Part shown: piece by piece, positions 62,656 to 64,000 of the stretch
Layout of the letters: every line of letters begins with the position of its first letter
How positions within the stretch are numbered: position 1 is the stretch's first letter
Origin: Chionis minor
Taxonomy: Eukaryota; Chordata; Aves; Charadriiformes; Chionididae
Length of the DNA: 64,000 bases
Assembly (NCBI GenBank): GCA_013398295.1
Contig: VZSF01004752.1
Span: 43,548 to 107,547, forward strand
Direction: 5' to 3'
The notes under the pieces: model-generated
Database searches by the model: none
What the model saw: the letters and a program-made list of their open reading frames with translations, nothing else
Told to the model about the DNA's origin: nothing
Position numbers and translations under genes: made by a program

Positions 62656-63294
62656 CCAAATATCACATAAATTAAATACATTTCCCATGAATATTGCAAA
62701 TATACATGAAATGATCATTGCAATTTTTAAAAAAAGTTTTGGCTTTGCTTATGCAACAAGAAGGGCCAAATGTGGTTAGAACATGAACTTCTGTATTTAC
62801 TAGATACAAAAAAGGTGCAGATTAATAATTTATATTTATACATATGTACACACACCATTTCATAACTAGCTTTAAAACAGTAAAAAATGGTTTCAAGTTT
62901 ATCTACATTAAACATACTCGTTTAAATCTGGTCAGAAGCCCCAGATAAGAGTTGATACAATCATTTCACAACTGCAAAATTAAGGCGCTACCAAAATACC
63001 AGTTCCACTAGTGTAAAATGTAATAGGAATAGAGTGTACAGCTTTCTATTTATCAATTTAAAAGTGGACTGGAGAACGAGGAAAAAGGAGCAGTAAGAAA
63101 CATGACAAGATCTACAGTTAGAAGTACAAAGAGATCTCGATGACTATCAAATGAACATATTAAAATACAGTAGATAAAAGGCCTCAGTGGCAAACAATTA
63201 GTATGCTTCTGAAAGACAAAAAAAGGTTAAAATATATATATCATTTTGCAGCTTGAAGCTTTACAGGTGAACAATAGGTGTAGAGGTAGAGGGA

Positions 63295-63310
63295 TTTTTT
63301 TTTTTTTTTT
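63295..63310. repeat. T16 homopolymer
   Basis: Sixteen T in a row (A16 on the minus strand) inside the presumed 3' UTR. Confidence 0.9.
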
Positions 63311-63664
63311 GGCCTCTTTACGATGTATAAAGAAGGGCCACATTCACCACAGTGAAAAGACTCATCATATATCCCAGCATCCTTGCTTGGACAGCAAGCA
63401 AAGTGTAATGAGCTAGAAAGGCAACGAATCCTGTCTATCTCTTCCAGGAGCTCAGCTCCAATACTTCCACATGTACCTTGGCAACAAGTTACACCTAAGC
63501 GTAGATTGGCCGTAACGTGGACGCTTCCTCCAGAGAGAAATGAGATAGCTAGCTTTTCCCATGAGGTACTACTGGATGCTGTAGAGATTATATGGCAGAG
63601 ATAATTTGGTAACAATGAAATTGGTACTTTCCTTTAGAAAGCAAGTACCACAGGGCAGTGGTGA

Positions 63665-63691
63665 TTTTTTTTTTTTTTAAACTTATTTATT
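63665..63691 (-). terminator. Alternative poly(A) signal followed by A14
   Basis: On the minus strand AATAAA (63686-63691) is followed within 7 nt by a run of 14 A (63665-63678). It may be a proximal polyadenylation signal with an internal A-rich stretch, or the fossil tail of a retroposed sequence. Internal A14 could also cause false poly(A) calls in cDNA data. Confidence 0.35.
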
Positions 63692-64000
63692 AAAGCTTTG
63701 CTATTTGATCAGCATTCAATGTTTTGGAAGAAATGTCAGCTTTGGGCTGCTAATATGATTATTTGCATCCATACACAGACAATTCCTATGTTGTTATCAT
63801 TTATCCAAAACATCAGTCACTGAAATATTCACAAACCGCTTTAAGCCTCGACTAAAAAAAAATCCCTCTACAGTTCAGCTTTCTCTTCGATAACTGTCAT
63901 TCCACTAATAATGCAGGCCTTCATGAACACAATAATGACACTTTCCATGTAAAATGTGTCTTTACACAGTACAGAACAGCAGTAAACAATCTCTCTCGTT

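Larger units (their letters stand above)
62636..64000 (-). other. Probable 3' UTR end of an unidentified minus-strand gene
   Basis: At about 62640 the composition switches sharply from GC-moderate to AT-rich. Read on the minus strand, the right-hand block looks like a long vertebrate 3' UTR. It has AU-rich words (ATTTA, TTTAATTTATG), a UGUA word about 30 nt before a canonical AATAAA at 62650-62655, and a G/U-rich downstream stretch (GCGTGAGTTGATGGG) just beyond the likely cleavage site near 62630. The 124-codon minus-strand frame at 63241-63615 contains a lysine run from the T16 tract and no domain, so it is taken as UTR. The coding region would lie right of the window. I could not identify the gene. 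Confidence 0.5.

Noticed and set aside
63241..63615. 124-codon minus-strand open frame as a protein
   Set aside because: Contains a lysine run from the T16 tract, has no domain, and lies in AU-rich sequence that fits a 3' UTR.
1..64000. CRISPR arrays, operons, prokaryotic systems, endogenous retroviral LTR pairs, known microRNAs
   Set aside because: No regularly spaced repeats, no gag/pol/env-like frames, no paired LTR-like direct repeats noticed, and none of the well-known conserved microRNA sequences I looked for was seen.

Overview
The window looks like avian nuclear DNA from a gene-poor interval. The main evidence is four 5'-truncated CR1 LINE copies with the bird-type 3' end (short ATTCTATG-like repeats after a GGTTGGA block). 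Other support is low repeat density, single-copy AT-rich sequence over most of the window, and isolated CpG-rich patches. No protein-coding exon, tRNA, rRNA, recognised microRNA, CRISPR array, LTR retrovirus or operon could be supported. Nearly every open frame reads as chance; the exceptions are the CR1 reverse-transcriptase remnants.

Layout: 1-1310 is a CpG-rich island, probably the edge of a promoter region whose gene lies off the left end or is not readable here. From about 1.3 to 62.6 kb is intergenic-type or very large intronic-type sequence. Within it lie CR1 copies at 10.53-10.79 (-), 20.85-21.51 (-), 26.36-27.08 (+) and 54.08-55.29 kb (-). There is also a much older, badly decayed LINE reverse-transcriptase fragment at about 49.27-50.02 kb (+), and two degenerate palindromic repeats at 15.43-15.51 and 30.00-30.12 kb. 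Microsatellites and homopolymers are scattered, and a second CpG-rich zone at 34.75-36.24 kb has no recognisable gene. Several AT-rich, repeat-free stretches dense in homeodomain, POU-octamer and SOX-like words are candidate conserved regulatory elements: 4.61-5.18, 11.89-12.33, 13.32-13.57, 14.56-15.01, 34.54-34.69 and 45.04-45.26 kb. At about 62.65 kb the composition changes abruptly, and the last 1.35 kb reads best as the 3' UTR end of a minus-strand gene whose coding part lies beyond the right edge.

Taken together, the pattern is that of a regulatory desert beside a developmental-type gene, but the gene could not be named from the bases alone. I did not find a new enzymatic or defence system. 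The points most worth checking are the candidate regulatory elements, the orphan CpG zone, the fossil LINE, the palindromic elements, and the 3' UTR assignment. The elements are inferred from composition and motif content only; cross-species alignment was not possible here.
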